Shown here one piece after another: positions 22,263-34,129 of a stretch of 64,000 nt of DNA. The translations under genes were made by a program, and so were the position numbers. The stretch comes from Cunninghamia lanceolata (Eukaryota > Streptophyta > Pinopsida > Cupressales > Cupressaceae), in assembly GCA_027924645.1 (NCBI GenBank), contig BSBN01000140.1, forward strand, positions 13,150,501 to 13,214,500, read 5' to 3'. Below the pieces are notes generated by a model that was given only the letters and a program-made list of their open reading frames with translations, searched no databases and was not told the DNA's origin. How positions within the stretch are numbered: position 1 is the stretch's first letter; the number at the start of each line of letters is the position of its first letter.

Positions 22263-24004
22263 TGTTACCCTAAAATTTGAACTTGAAATTTTTTAAATTT
22301 TTGTTCATAGGGACTGATGCACAATCTTCTTAAAGGTATAGTTATCGCCTTGCCCCAATCTAGTCATTTTCCAAAGTTTTGAAGCCTTAGGGACATTTTT
22401 ATGAGTCTTTGTCATTAGGTGTTTTTCAAGTTCATGAATCCTTTGTTTCACTGACTTATGTTCTTAAGTTCAAGAAATGCCTGACTTCTTGACTTCTCGT
22501 TTGTGTCGGGGAGGTTCAAAGTCTTTGAATGTCACTCCAATTTCAAAGAATCATAAGAGCTCTGACGCTCTGACCTCACTCATTGTCAGGAGTTTTCAAA
22601 TCTTGTAAACTCCTCCTTAAAGTTCAAGGTTCTGAATCCATCCCAACTCCTAACTAATTAGCATCTTCACAGTGTCTGTGAATTTTGATTTGATGGTTGT
22701 GTTTCCCAATTTTCAAGATATCATCAACTTATCTGATTACTCATGTGGTATGCAATGAGAATATCTTTTTAGGAGTTATGAAATGCATTCTCAATCTTAA
22801 GACTTGTTTCTCAAGGTACAAAATCAATGATGAATTAATTACCTCTTAAATGACAAGTGTAACAAAGCTCACTAAGGTGGTAGCACGGCATTATCAAGTC
22901 TAAAAACCATCATTACTTACTGGCATAATTAAACAAACCTGACTGTAGAGAAAGGTGATGGTGTTCTCTGAGTTTATTCTTTCTTATCAACCAAGTCATC
23001 TTTTAGAATGGGACTTCCTGTGAATAATGAAATTTGGGATGATGAGCCTATGCCTATCCTACAACCTGATTTACATTGGCCTGAGGAGCAATAGATCAAT
23101 ATCATCTACCAGTTGTGAACAACTGTTTGGAAGGAGAAAACTAGTTATGTAGAGTACCATAGGGCAATTTTCATCCTGGAAGAAGAAGAAGAACGTGCTG
23201 AGTTGTGCCAGCTTTTTATAGAAATATGCCTAGAATTGGGGGCAGTCTAATGCCACTTGTCTTGCATGCATGAAGTTCTTTTGTAATTAGCGATGGTAAC
23301 CACAATTTTGATAGAATGTAACTGTTTTCATTTTAAGGTCACTTTCTTGATAGCGATTACTTAAAAAGACCGTTTCAAACAATTATAATTTTTGGGGAGG
23401 TTTTGAAAAACTATAAAGGGGACGACTTTTGAAGGGAAGGAGAGCAAGTTTATTCTATTTTATTTTGAGTTATATTTTTCTTAGCTCAACTTATGTATAG
23501 AGGCATTACAAAAACTTTGAGTTTTGTTATATTGAAGAAACAAAGAATTACATATAGAACTTTGTGTCTCCTAGTATCTTCTATGATTGCAATTGTTCTT
23601 GTGTCAATTTGATATCTGTCTTCAATAATGCTTCTATTATGTTGGTATGTGTTAAAAGGAAGAATATAGCTGTATATTTTAATTAATCCATTCTTTTTTG
23701 TGAGTGTTTGATAGGTGGGCTTTGTATCATTTATTTGCATTCATTTCTTTCTGAAATCAATCACGCATGTCTATTTCATGGTGATGGGTAGATGTTAATG
23801 TACCTTTTCTACTTTCTAGTTAGAAGCACACCCTATATTTTTATTCATCGCATATCTTAGGAGGGAGTTGTACCTCTAAAATTTAGAGGAAGGTTGTCAA
23901 TCCAATGGCAACTTCTCCAACTATTAGTTATATTTGTTCTTCTTCTCAGGCATCTTAAGGCATTTTCTGCATTTATTTTCGAAGGACAGATCTGTTCACT
24001 AACA
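22263..24004 (+). mobile_element. LTR 1 of the three-LTR element
   Basis: TGTTACCC...CACTAACA ends. A TATAAA box at 23412-23417 in the context AACTATAAAGGGG is conserved in all three copies and marks the likely promoter. Confidence 0.92.
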
Positions 24005-24010
24005 GATTTT

Positions 24011-24029
24011 TGGTGACTCTACTGGGGAC
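24011..24029 (+). promoter_or_regulatory. Primer binding site, internal region 1
   Basis: TGGTGACTCTACTGGGGAC a few bases past the LTR end. The same motif follows LTR 2 and, on the other strand, the LTR at 62681. It resembles the TGGCGACTC-type site of Tat/Ogre elements; the tRNA was not determined. Confidence 0.65.
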
Positions 24030-24067
24030 TACGAATTTGAAGATTGATTCTCTTGTGTTCCCAATAA

Positions 24068-25480
24068 TTGGAAGGTGCCTTCCCGAGGAAGGAGGCTGAC
24101 CTAAGGAAAATAAATCAGATTGCCAATAATCTGATTCACAAACCTATGAGGATGCCTATTATGTATAAACAAAATTTTGAGCCTATAGGTTTCCATAATA
24201 TTCAGTCTCCTTGTATTGAACGCTTCAATCTCTCCATTTTTTATTCCAAACATTTTGGTAGAAATGAAGTAAGTACCACAGAAATTAAATCTCATGTGGA
24301 TAGGAGAATTGAAATTTATTATTTGCATTATGAGGAAGACAATGTTACATCTGTAAGTCCCCCATGCAATGTAGAAGATAAACAATCCCCCCGTGGTGTA
24401 AATGGTAGAGAAGGTTATGCAAATTGCACTGTTTTGGCTCCTTTGTCTACTACAGAGATAGAATCATTTACTTTCTTAAGTGATGAGGAGCAATAGGGGA
24501 TTACACAGCATGAAAATAAAGTGTTGATTGCTTTTTCTCCATTATGCATGCGAGTTGAACATGAAGACTTCACATTTCCTAAGTCAAAAAATACAGAGAT
24601 TATGGACAAAGAGGATGAAGTATATCATAGAATTGCTAAGCCTGGTATTGTAGTAAAAAAGGAGATTGTTTCAACTAGGAATGAGATTATGCCATGAGAA
24701 GTTATTGTTTGTAATGAAGATCTCACCTCTTCCACATCTATATCTTAAAATAATCAGGTACTTGATAATCCTATACAAGTAAGCTCCTTGAAAATTTTTT
24801 ATGGTAACATGCAATTTCAGCCCACTATGGCGTATCCACCTTTGCCTAAAACCTTGCAAGAGATTGCACATAGGGATGGGAGAGATACACATTTTCTTGC
24901 TTGTGGCCATGAAAAGACTTGTATTTGTGAAGAATATACACATGGTGAAGAATCTCATAGCACAATGCACCATTTGCAAAAAGAGGATAGTGATATGGAG
25001 GCTAAAAATTCTTTTTAAATGCCCTTTGAAGAAGAAGTGAAAGCATGTGAAGAAAAAGGTGAAAGTGAAGTGGATATAAAGTTAAAGGGTGAGGATAAAT
25101 GTTTTGGTTTGATTCCTCTTATTCAAAATTCTTTTGGGAGTTATCCATTTGAGTTTGAAAAAAATTGTATCAAAGAAAAAGATCCTATTGTGTCTACTTG
25201 TGATGATACATACAAGATGCAGGATCAAAAGGAAGAATTCAAAGAGACAGATCACTCCAAGTGTGATGATGAGGCTGATGCAGTTGATGATAAGGAACAT
25301 AGTGAAATATATCAGAGTTTATGTGTGGGTTGTCCAATCTGGGGGTTGGTTTCTCTATGCTTACAGAATCAAGTACATTCTGACATTATACATGAAGTCA
25401 TTCAGACAGATGATGGTAATTATGTACTAGGTAATGCTGATATGAGTCATCCATTTGAAGAAGCATATAATGAAGAATGA
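24068..25480 (+). pseudogene. Gag-like protein, copy 1 (N-terminal gag domain deleted)
   Basis: One frame of about 470 codons with stops at 24494, 24697, 24749 and 25016. It encodes an acidic, lysine-rich polypeptide with a cysteine pattern CVGCPIWGLVSLC near 25321 and ends EEAYNEE. Copy 2 reads sense at several of these stop sites (for example CAA where this copy has TAA at 24749). Relative to copy 2 it lacks about 660 bases holding the gag core, the join being near 24105. Function beyond a gag C-terminus is unknown. Confidence 0.65.
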
Positions 25481-25875
25481 CTTTTTGAAGTCACATTTAG
25501 GAAGTTTTTATGTGATGACATTCTTATCAGTTTAATCACGGTGGTCACAAGTTGGCAGCTATTGGTGTGCGATCTATTCATTCATCACCCATTATTTCAC
25601 ATAGCCTGCTATTCCTCCTAGCTTGTTAGCAGATTTCCATGATCATTTTGGAGTCTCTGGAGTTATGATCTTCCTGCCATGTACATATTAGGAGTTTTTG
25701 TTGTGTTGGTAGTCTAGTTTCCTTTCATGTTTGCCTTATTTTTGGCTTGTTTTGGCTCCTTTGTTTGTCATGCTCACCTAACTATATTGCCCAATGGATA
25801 ATGCACTAGTCTATACTTGTGATTTTGGGTTCCTTTCTTTGTCCTTTGCAGGCCTCGTCTCCAAATAGAGCCTAT

Positions 25876-27617
25876 TGTTACCCCAAAATGTCAACTTGAA
25901 ATTTTTCAAATTTTAGTGCATAGGGATTGATGCACATCTTAATGGTATAATCATCGCCTTGCCCCAATCTAGTCATTTGCCAATTTTTTTAAGACTTAGG
26001 GATATTTTTATGAGTCTTTATCGTTAGGCATTTTTCAAGCTCATCAATCTTTTGCTTCCCCGACCTATGTTCTTAAGTTCAAGAAATGGTCGACTTCCTG
26101 ACTGCTCCTTTGTGTCGGTGAGGTTCAAAGAATCGTAAGAGCTCTCACTCCCTGACCTTAATCATTGTTGGGAGTTTTCAAATATTGTGAACTCCTCCTT
26201 AAAGTTCAAGGTTCTGAATTTGTCCTGACCCTTGACTAATCAACATCTTTGTAGTGTTCGTGAATTCTGATTTGATGGTTGTGTTTCCTAGTTTTCAAGA
26301 CATCGTTATCTCAGCTAATTACTCATGTGGTATGCAATGACAATCTCTTTGTAGGAGTTATGGAATGCGAGCTCAATCTTAAGACTCATTTTTGAAGGTG
26401 CAAAAGCAATGATGCATTAGTTACCTCTTAAATGACAAGTGTAGCAGAGCTCACTAAGGTGGTAGCATGACATTATCAAGTTTAAAAACCATCATTACCT
26501 ACTGGCATAATTAAATAAACTTGGCTATAGAGAAAGGTGATGGTGTTCTCTAAGTTTAGTCTTTCTTATCAACCAAGTCATCTTTCAGAATGGGACTTCC
26601 TGCAAATAATGAAATTTGGGATAATGAGCCTATGCCTATCGTACAACCTGATTTAGATTGGCTTGAGGAGGAACAAATCGATATCATCTCCTAGTTGTGC
26701 ACAGTTACTTGGAAGGAGAAAACTAGTTATGCTGAATATTGTAGGACAATTTTCATCCTCAAAGAAGAAGAACGTGCTGAGTTGTGCCCACTTTTTATGG
26801 AAATAGACTTAGAATTGGGGGTAGTCTATTGCCACTTGTCTTGCATGCATGAAGTTCTTTTGTAATTAGTGATGGTAACCACAATTTTGATATAATGTAA
26901 CTGTTTCTATTTTAAGGTCACTTTCTTGATAGCAGTTACTTAAAAAGATTGTTTCGAACAGTTATAATTTTTGGGGAGGTTTTGAAAAACTATAAAGGGG
27001 AGAACTTTCAAAGGGAAGGGCATCTTTTTCTAGCTGTCTGTGAATAAGGGAAGGAGAGCAAGTTTATTCTATTTTATTCCCAGTTATATTTTTCTTAGCT
27101 TAGCTTATGTATAGAGGCATTACAAAAACTTTGAGTTTTGTTATATTGAAGAAATGAAGAATTACTTATAGAACTTTGTGTCTCCTAGTATCTTCTATGA
27201 TTGCAATTGTTCTTGTGTCAATTTGTCATCTGTCTTCAATATTGCTTATGTTATGTTGGTATGTGTTAAAAGGAAGAATATAGCTGTATCTTTTAATTAG
27301 TCCATCCTTGTTTGTGAGTGTTGGATAGGTGGGCTGTGTATCATTTATCCACATTCATTTCTTTCTGAAATCAATCATGCATGTCTATTTCATGGTGATG
27401 GGTAGATGTTAATGTACCTTTTCTGCTTTCTAGTTAAAAGCACACCCTATATTTTTATTCATCGCATATCTTAGGAGGGATTTGTACCTCTAAAATTCAA
27501 AGGAAGGTTGTCAATCCAATGACAACTTCTCCAACTATTAGTGTTGTTTGTTCTTATTCTCAGGCGTCTTGAGTCATTTTCTCATTTATTTTTGAAGTAC
27601 AAATCTGTTCACTAACA
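25876..27617 (+). mobile_element. LTR 2 (middle) of the three-LTR element
   Basis: Same ends as LTR 1, TATAAA at 26991-26996. Left neighbour is the 3' end of internal region 1, right neighbour is a primer site (27624-27642). It therefore serves as 3' LTR of one unit and 5' LTR of the next. Confidence 0.92.
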
Positions 27618-27623
27618 GATTTT

Positions 27624-27642
27624 TGGTGACTCTACTAGGGAC
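27624..27642 (+). promoter_or_regulatory. Primer binding site, internal region 2
   Basis: TGGTGACTCTACTAGGGAC, one base different from the site after LTR 1. Confidence 0.6.
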
Positions 27643-27898
27643 TACAAAATTCAAGATTAGTTGTCATGTGTTGCCAGAAATAGGAAGGTGCCTACCCAAG
27701 GACAGAGGCTGGTGACTCTGCAAATGGAATGTGTCCAAGAACAATTGATTCTAGAACAAACTCTTGTCTGATTTCTTTTTCATGTTTGCACTATGTCATT
27801 GATTTCCTCCTAGCCATGGGGAAATCATTTTGGGCCTCTTTCTTTGCACATATATTCACCATTTCTTGAAGGATCAAGAATGGATTTCCTAAACTTCA

Positions 27899-29752
27899 AT
27901 GGAACATTCTCAAGATGCTAAAAATTGCATTCTTGCATTCATGGTTGCATGCAGAGTTTTGGGGGTAAGTAAAGAAGATGTTTTTATTTGGCTATTTATC
28001 GAATCTTTTATTGGGCCCACATTAGAATATTTTCATCACTTAAAAGGAAAATGTATAACTAATTGGGATTCATTGAAGACTAAGTTCTTAGAAAGATTTA
28101 AAAGTCCTATTGATGAGGTTGCTCTATTGTGTCAATTCTTCAATGTTCAAAAGCAAAGAGATGAATCCATCAGAGACTTTGTGGACAGATTCAACCTATT
28201 GTTCAAAATGATTCCTGTATCCGTTCGACTGGTTAACCAACTCCAACTATGTACTTTTATTTCTGAATTGCATCAAGATGTTTAATTTGAGTTGAGGTGG
28301 AGTGGAATAAATGATGTTGAAATTGCACAACAAGAGGCTGTAAAATTAGAAGATGATTTCATATTGAGTGGTCTATGGAAAGTAAATCAGATTACAGATA
28401 ATCTGATTCATGAACCTATGAGGATGCCTACTATGTATTAACAAAATTTTGAGCCTATAGGTTTCCATAATATTCAATCTCCTTCTATTGAATGCTTCAA
28501 TCTCTTTATTTTTTATTCCAAACATTTTGGTAGATATGAAGTAAGTACCGCAAAAACTAAATCTCATGTGGATAGGAGAGTTGAAGCTTAGTATTGGCAT
28601 TATGAGGAAGACAATGTTAAATCTATAAGTCCCCCATGCAATGTAGAAGATGAACAATCCCCCTATGGTGTAAATGGTAGAGAAGGTTATGCAAATTGCA
28701 CTATTTTGGCTCCCTTGTCTATTGCAGAGATAGAATCATTTACTTTGTCAAGTGATGAGGAGCAACATCAGATTACACAACATGAAGATAAAGTGTTGAA
28801 TGCCTTTTCTCTAGTATGGATGTGAGCTGAACATCAAGGCTTTACATTTCCTAAGTCAAAAAATACAGAGATTATGGAGAAAGAGGATGAAGTATATCAT
28901 AGAATTATTGAGCCTAGTATTGCAGTAAAAAGGGAGATTGTTTCAGCTGGGGATGAGATTATGCCATGATAAGTTATTGTTTGTAATGAATATCTCACCT
29001 CTTCCATATCTACATCTCAAAATAATCAGGTACTTGATGATCCTGTATAAGTAAGCTCCTTGAAAAGTTTTTATGGTAACATGTAATTTCAACCCAATAT
29101 GGCGTATCCACCTTTGCTTAAAATCTTGCAAGAGATTGAACATAGGGATGGAAAAGATACACATTTTATTGCTTGCAACCATGAAAAGACTTCTGTTTGT
29201 GAAGAAGATACACATGGTGAAGAATCTCATACCACAATGCACCATTTGCAAAAAGAGGACAGTGATATCAAGGCTAAATTTTTTTTTGAAATGCCCTCTG
29301 AAGAACTAGTGAAAGCATGTCAAGAAAAAGGTTGAAGTGAAGTGCATATAGAGTCAAAGGGTGAGGATAAAGGTTCTAGTTTGAGTCCTCTTATTCAAAA
29401 TTCTTTTGGGAGTTATCCATTCGAGTTTGCAGAAAATTGTATCAAAGAAAAAGATCCTATTTTGTCTGCTTGTGATGGTACATACAAGATGCGGGATCAA
29501 AAAGAAGAATTCAAAGAGATAGATCACTCCAAGTGTGATGACAAGGCTAATGCAGTTGATGATAAGGAACATAGAGAAGTATATCAGAGTTTATGTGTGG
29601 GTTGTCCAATCTGGGGGCTGGTTTCTCTGTGTTTACATAATCAAGTGCATTCTGACATTATACATGAAGTCATTCAGATAGATGCTGGTAATTCTGTACT
29701 GGGTAATGCTAATATGAGCCATCCATTTGAAGAAGCATATAATGAAGAATGA
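27899..29752 (+). pseudogene. Gag-like protein, copy 2 (with gag core)
   Basis: A single frame of about 618 codons, interrupted by roughly nine stops (first at 28283). Residues 1-130 form a retrotransposon gag core (DVFIWLFIESF, then NWDSLKTKFLERFKSP, then DFVDRFNLLFKMIP). The rest matches copy 1, including CVGCPIWGLVSLC near 29593 and the EEAYNEE end. No CCHC knuckle of the usual spacing is visible. No protease or polymerase follows; about 395 bases of untranslated sequence lead into LTR 3. In such elements gag makes the particle while enzymes are borrowed from an autonomous relative. Confidence 0.75.
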
Positions 29753-30147
29753 CTTGTTGAAGTCATATTCAGGAAGTTTTTATGTGATGCCATTCTTATC
29801 AATTTAATCATGGTGGTCACAAGTTGGTAGCTATTGGTGTGTAATCTTTTCATTCATCAACCATTATTCCACAGAGTCTACTATTTTTCCCAACCTATTA
29901 ACAGATTTGTATGATCATCCTGGAGTCTCTGGAGGTAGGATCTTCCTTCCATGTACATATTAGGTGTTGTTGTTGTGCTGGTAGTCTAGTTTCCTTTCAT
30001 GTTTGCCTTGTTTTTGGCTTGTTCTGGCTCCTTTGTTTCTCGTGCTTGCCTAACTCTATTGCCCAATAGATAATATACTAGTCTATACTTGTGATTCTAG
30101 GTTCCTTGCTTCATCCTTTGTAGTTCTCATCCTCAATCAGAGCCTAT

Positions 30148-31914
30148 TGTTACCCAAAAATTTGAACGTGAAATTTTTCAAATTTGAGTGTATAGAGATT
30201 GATGCACAATCTTCTTAAAGGTATAATCATCACCTTGCCCCAATCTAGTCATTTTCCAAAGTTTTGAATCCTTAGGGACATTATTATGATCCTTTGTCAT
30301 ATGGAATTTTTCAAGTTCATGAATCCTTTACTTCCCCGACTTATGTTCTTAAGTTCAAGAAATGGCTAACTTCTCCTTTGTGTCGGGGAGGTTCAAAGTC
30401 TTTGAATGTCGCTCCAACAGTTTGAAGAATCATAAGAGCTCCAATACCCCAACCTCACTCATTGTCGGCAGTTTTTAAATCTTGTGAACTCCTTAAAGTT
30501 CAAGGTTCTGAATCTGTCCTAACTCTCGTCTAATCAGCATCTCTGTAGTGTCTGTGAATTCTAATTTGATGGTTGTGTTTCCCAGTTTTCAAGATATCGT
30601 TAGCTCATCTGATTACTCGTGTGGTATGCAATGAGAATGTCTTTTCAGTAGTTATGAAATGCGAGCTCAATCTTAAGACTCATTTCTATAGGTACAAAAT
30701 CAATGATACATTAATTACCTCTTAAATGACAAGTGTAATAGAGCTCACTAAGGTGGTAGCATAGCATTATCAATTTTAAAAACCATCATTACCTGCTGGT
30801 GTAATTAAATAAACCTGACTGTAGAGAAAGGTGATGGTGTTCCCTGAGTTCAGTCTTTCTTATCAACCAAGTCATCTTTTAGAATGGGACTTCCTGTGAA
30901 TAATGAAATTTGGGATAATGATCCTATGCCTGTCCTACAACCTAATTTACATTGGCTCAAGGAGGAATAGATTGATATCATCTCCTAGTTGTGCATAGTT
31001 GCTTGGAAGGAGAAAACTAGTTATGCTGAATACCGTAGGGGAATTTTTGTTGTAGAAGAAGAAGAAGAACGTGCTGAGTTGTGCTAACTTTTTATGGAAA
31101 TACACCTAGAATTGGGGGCAGTCTAATACCACTTGTCTTGCATGCATGAAGTTCTTTTGTAATTAACGATAGTAACCACAATTTTGATATAATGTAACTA
31201 TTTCCATTTTAAGGTCACTTTCTTGATAGAGGTTATTTAAAAAGACTGTTTTGAACAGTTGTAATTTTTGGGAAGGTTTTGAAAAACTATAAAGGGGAGG
31301 ACTTTCGAAGGGAAGGGAATCTTTTTCTGACTGTCTATGAATAGGGGAAGGAGAACAAGTTTATTCTATTTTATTTTGAGTTATATTTTTATTAGCTCAG
31401 CTTATGTATAGAAGCATTGCAGAAACTTTGAGTTTTGTTATATTGAAGAAATGAAGAATTACTTAAAGAACTTTGTGTCTCCTAGTATCCTCTATGATTA
31501 CAATTGTTCTTGTGTCAATTTGTAATTTGTCGTCAATATTGCTTTTGTTATGTTGGTATGTGTTAAGGAAGAATATAGTTGTATCTTATAATTAATCCAT
31601 CCTTGTTTGTGAGTGTTGGATAGGTGGGTTGTGTATCATTTATCCGCATTCATTTCTTTCTGAAATCAATCATGCACATCTATTTCATGGTGTTGGGTAG
31701 ATGTTAATGTACCTTTTCTACTTTCTATTTAAAAGCACACCCTATATTTTTATTCGTCGCATATCTTAGGAGGAAGCTATACCTCTAAAATTTAGAGGAA
31801 TCTTGTCAATCCAACGACAACTTCTCCAACTTTCAGTGTTGTTTGTTCTTCTTCTTGTGTGTCTTGAGTCATTTTTTTGCATTTATTTTTGAAGGACAAA
31901 CCTGTTCACTAACA
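30148..31914 (+). mobile_element. LTR 3 of the three-LTR element
   Basis: TGTTACCC start, CACTAACA end, TATAAA at 31288-31293. Followed at once by the CACCA duplication and the resumed copia LTR. Confidence 0.92.
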
Positions 31915-32457
31915 CACCAATAGGTGTAATATACAATGGGAGCATGGGGTGGAGTGGCATGTGTGTTAGTATTTTTTTGTTAACAAAAATTGTTAAATGA
32001 CCGACATACATTAAATTAATGATATATTGTAAATCTGGACCATTCATTATTAGGTTTTAGATCTGATGGTAGATATTTTGTCAGCTTATCTTGCCCTAGA
32101 AGGTCACTACATTTATGAGGGCATTGTAATATGGCTGTGGTATTGTGATGTATTCTAAGAGTTTGATAGAGGTCATGTTGTCCCTAGATCTCTGGTGGTG
32201 ATACTCTTGTGAGAAGCTTTCTCTACAAGTATATTGTAATCTTTATGATTTCTAAATAATATATCAGGTGGCTTTTGGAGTGGGGTTTTTCTCCAGAAAA
32301 AGGTTTTCCCCACGTAAATCACTGTGTTGTGGTATGCATGATATCTATGTTTATTTTTATTTAAGTTTTTGTAATTGGTAAAGATCTATAAGGTTTTGAA
32401 TTATCCTCCTCTCAAGATTAGTGTTGGAAGTTGTTCTACTCCTTTAGCTTCCTTACA
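31915..32457 (+). mobile_element. Copia 5' LTR, second piece
   Basis: It resumes with CACCAATAGGTGTAATATAC, exactly as the uninterrupted 3' LTR does at 42687, and ends CTTCCTTACA. The CACCA at 31915-31919 duplicates the CACCA at 22258-22262. Confidence 0.92.
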
Positions 32458-32459
32458 AG

Positions 32460-32471
32460 TGGTATCAGAGC
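32460..32471 (+). promoter_or_regulatory. Copia primer binding site (initiator Met tRNA)
   Basis: TGGTATCAGAGC two bases after the LTR end, the standard copia site complementary to the 3' end of initiator methionine tRNA. Confidence 0.9.
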
Positions 32472-32608
32472 CTGATCACTATTAGTTTCAATTGTGGGTT
32501 GTTGGGTTTTTTGAACTAATCTAGCTTTAAGTGGGAGCTTGTATAGAAGACACTTTGTGATCTTGTTGTAGGGATTTTCAGATGGCAAGTTAATAAAGGA
32601 GAATAGAA

Positions 32609-33460
32609 GTGGATAAATTTTCTAGAAATAATTTTGAAATGTGGAAGCTGAAGATGGAGGATCTGTTGATAGATCAAGATCTATGGGATGCTATTGATGA
32701 GAAGGTTTCAAGGCTTGCAGATCCTACTTTGGCTGCTCAATATGTTTTTGTGGACCATAAACCCAAGGGCCTAATTAGATTGTGTTTGGCAGACTTTGTT
32801 TTAATCAATGTCCATGAAGAGACCTCTACACAAAAACTATGGAAGAAACTTCGTGAGATGTATCAAGCCAAATTTTTAGTGAACAAGATTTTCTTGAGGA
32901 ATAAATTGTATTCCTTGAAAATGAAAGAGGGTTGATGAATTATAGACCACCTAGAAGCATTCAATATGTTTGTGGCTCAATTGGCATCAATTGGTGTCAA
33001 AATGGACGAGGATGAGAAATGTGAGATATTACTTTATTCTTTGCCTGATTTGTGGGATTCTCTTGTTATGGCTATTGGGAGTACTTCTATTATATTGAAT
33101 ATTGAAGATGTGGTTGATTCTTTGCTTTCTAAAGAGATGAGGAGGAAGGTACCCATTAGTTCCAAGAAGGCCATAAATGTTTGTGGAAGACCTAAGGAAA
33201 AAGGTAAGAAGAATGAGAAGTGTGATAAATCCAAGTCCAAGGGGAGATCCAAATCTTCTGGAAAGTTCAAAGTTGTTTGCTCAAACTGTGGTAAGCCTAG
33301 ACATACTTGTAAGGAATGCATAGAAGAAAAGATGAAGAAAAAGAAGAGATTTGATTTGGATTCTGAGTCTATGAAGGAAGATAGTGATGCATTCATTGCA
33401 TATTTGGTAACTCTTGTAGGTAATGTTAGAAATGAAGGTACAAACCACACAATGGAAATT
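32609..33460 (+). pseudogene. Copia gag
   Basis: A single frame with two adjacent stops (32933-32938). The N-terminal part (NFEMWKLKMEDLLIDQDLW) is the copia gag type (UBN2/DUF4219-like), then a basic lysine/serine tract, then a CCHC knuckle CSNCGKPRHTCKEC at about 33280-33321. It is cut off from protease by the insertion at 33461. Confidence 0.88.
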
Positions 33461-34075
33461 TGATTCAAACATTATTTATGTCCTCTATACAATATAGAAT
33501 CAATGGGGATTGCAATAGAAATAAAGCCGATTCACAGAAATAACATGCATTAAGAATTGAACACATAACACAATATGTAACATGGAGAAAACACTTTCAA
33601 GTAAAAACCTCCACCAAGAAAAGAGGCTCTAAGCTGTATTATCTTCAAATATGAGATTACAATTCATGTGCTTCCTCTATTTCTTTAGTCTTCAATCCAG
33701 CAGCACTCGTTACTCTCAACTCTATTAAAAATGTATTACAAATATCCTTATAAAAGGGGGTTGCCATCTAGGGCAAGAAAACTGACATAATATCAACTAT
33801 GAGATTTGTGACCTAATGATGAATAGTCCAGATTTACAATTATAAAATATAAATAAAATGTGGTTTTGGGGGCACTGCCCACGAATCCCTGTTGGGGTGC
33901 ATGGCCCCTGGACCCCCCATTGGGGGGATGATCCCCCTCAACCCCTCGCAGGGGGAAACCCCCTTGCAACGCCACGTCAAGGATGGATTAGCATCGAGGA
34001 CTGGATATAAACATGTAGATAAAACAAGACTGCTGCTGGTGAAACATCTCATCCCTTATGGGTGATTTAAAAACA
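33461..34075 (-). mobile_element. Probable solo LTR of another copia-like element
   Basis: The segment begins TGATTC and ends AAAACA and sits between copia gag and protease. Read on the minus strand it contains a passage (about 33630-33570) like the conserved copia LTR tail with GTTTTTACTTGAAAG and GTTTTCTCCATG. Flanks AAATT and ATATT match at four of five bases, so the duplication is plausible but imperfect. Its 33860-33966 part is strikingly GC-rich. Confidence 0.6.
33860..33966. repeat. GC-rich palindromic tract inside the solo LTR
   Basis: About 107 bases of G- and C-runs with self-complementary pieces, such as CCCCCC-ATT-GGGGGG at 33914-33928 and GGATGATCCCCC next to it. It contrasts with AT-rich surroundings, like the block at 6789-7162 but with different sequence. 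Confidence 0.8.
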
Positions 34076-34129
34076 ATATTAGGAGTAATTAATTACATAT
34101 AATTTACAAGGTTGATGGCACCTTAATCC

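Larger units (their letters stand above)
22263..31914 (+). mobile_element. Non-autonomous gypsy element with three LTRs (LTR-int-LTR-int-LTR)
   Basis: Three related LTRs of 1742, 1742 and 1767 bp alternate with two related internal regions. The whole unit is flanked by CACCA (22258-22262 and 31915-31919) and no separate duplication surrounds the middle LTR. Each internal region starts with a Tat-type primer site and holds only a gag-like frame; no protease, RT or integrase is present. Tandem elements of this form are usually explained by unequal recombination between two copies. Confidence 0.9.

Noticed and set aside
24801..25040. Alternative-frame open frames in the gag-like region
   Set aside because: The frame shared between internal copies 1 and 2 is the neighbouring one; these are shadows.
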